Positions 5,222-5,266 of a DNA stretch of 5,266 nucleotides are shown here, in pieces. The first letter of the stretch is position 1. Each line of letters opens with the position of its first letter. A program made the position numbers and the translations under genes. Origin of the DNA: Lactobacillales bacterium (lineage in GTDB: Bacteria > Bacillota > Bacilli > Lactobacillales > Streptococcaceae); assembly GCA_031257815.1 (NCBI GenBank), contig JAIRNX010000135.1:1-5266 (forward strand), given 5' to 3'. A model generated the notes under the pieces. It was given only the letters and a program-made list of their open reading frames with translations, made no database searches and was not told the origin of the DNA.

Positions 5222-5266
5222 TTATAAAATACGTACTATTACATCTTGACGAGTAAATTCACAAGA
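5222..5266 (-). CDS. possible C-terminal end of an upstream gene
   Basis: One minus-strand frame is open from the window edge for 14 codons (SCEFTRQDVIVRIL) to TAA at 5224-5222, 12 bp before the terminator stem. The other two frames stop earlier. A stop codon followed closely by a terminator is the expected layout of a gene end, but 14 residues are too few to name a protein. Confidence 0.42.
   Translation of the reverse strand, partial: SCEFTRQDVIVRIL

Overview
The window is a low-GC Firmicutes chromosome segment, and every recognisable gene is on the minus strand. The proteins look like Lactobacillales, most likely Lactobacillaceae. NadD carries the N-terminal extension followed by GILGGNFNPVHNGH, YqeH has a Cys4 zinc finger plus a circularly permuted GTPase, and RsfS and YqeK have the lactobacillar form. 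The family-level placement rests on remembered resemblance, not on a search. I cannot name a genus.

Reading in the direction of transcription (right to left), the layout is as follows. A possible C-terminal codon tail of an upstream gene (5266-5222) is followed by an intrinsic terminator (5209-5178) and a possible extended -10 promoter. Next come a short palindrome and a 74-bp hairpin element, then yqeG (HAD phosphatase), a 150-bp palindromic element, yqeH (ribosome-assembly GTPase), nadD (NaMN adenylyltransferase), yqeK (HD-domain Ap4A hydrolase), a 160-bp palindromic element, rsfS (ribosome silencing factor), a 113-bp gap, and dnaG (primase), which runs off the left edge. yqeH-nadD-yqeK are tightly packed (15-nt gap, then an 11-nt overlap). 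The cluster links 30S assembly, NAD synthesis, dinucleotide-alarmone breakdown and ribosome silencing. yhbY, commonly found between yqeH and nadD in relatives, is missing, and dnaG takes the place where a methyltransferase gene often follows rsfS.

The most interesting content is between the genes. Three related, non-coding, inverted-repeat elements (E1 1846-2005, E2 4376-4525, E3 5052-5125) share a terminal repeat close to GAACNTGTTAACGATCTC. Each is bounded by a direct 3-bp TAA or TTA. E1 and E2 also share a roughly 50-bp core, in opposite orientations, with about 46/50 identity. These are the marks of a MITE family. All three sit directly upstream of a Shine-Dalgarno sequence (of rsfS, yqeH and yqeG). 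Removing E2 with one TTA copy on paper restores a TGATG stop-start overlap between yqeG and yqeH, which is strong internal evidence of insertion. E2 has also replaced the last residues of YqeG.
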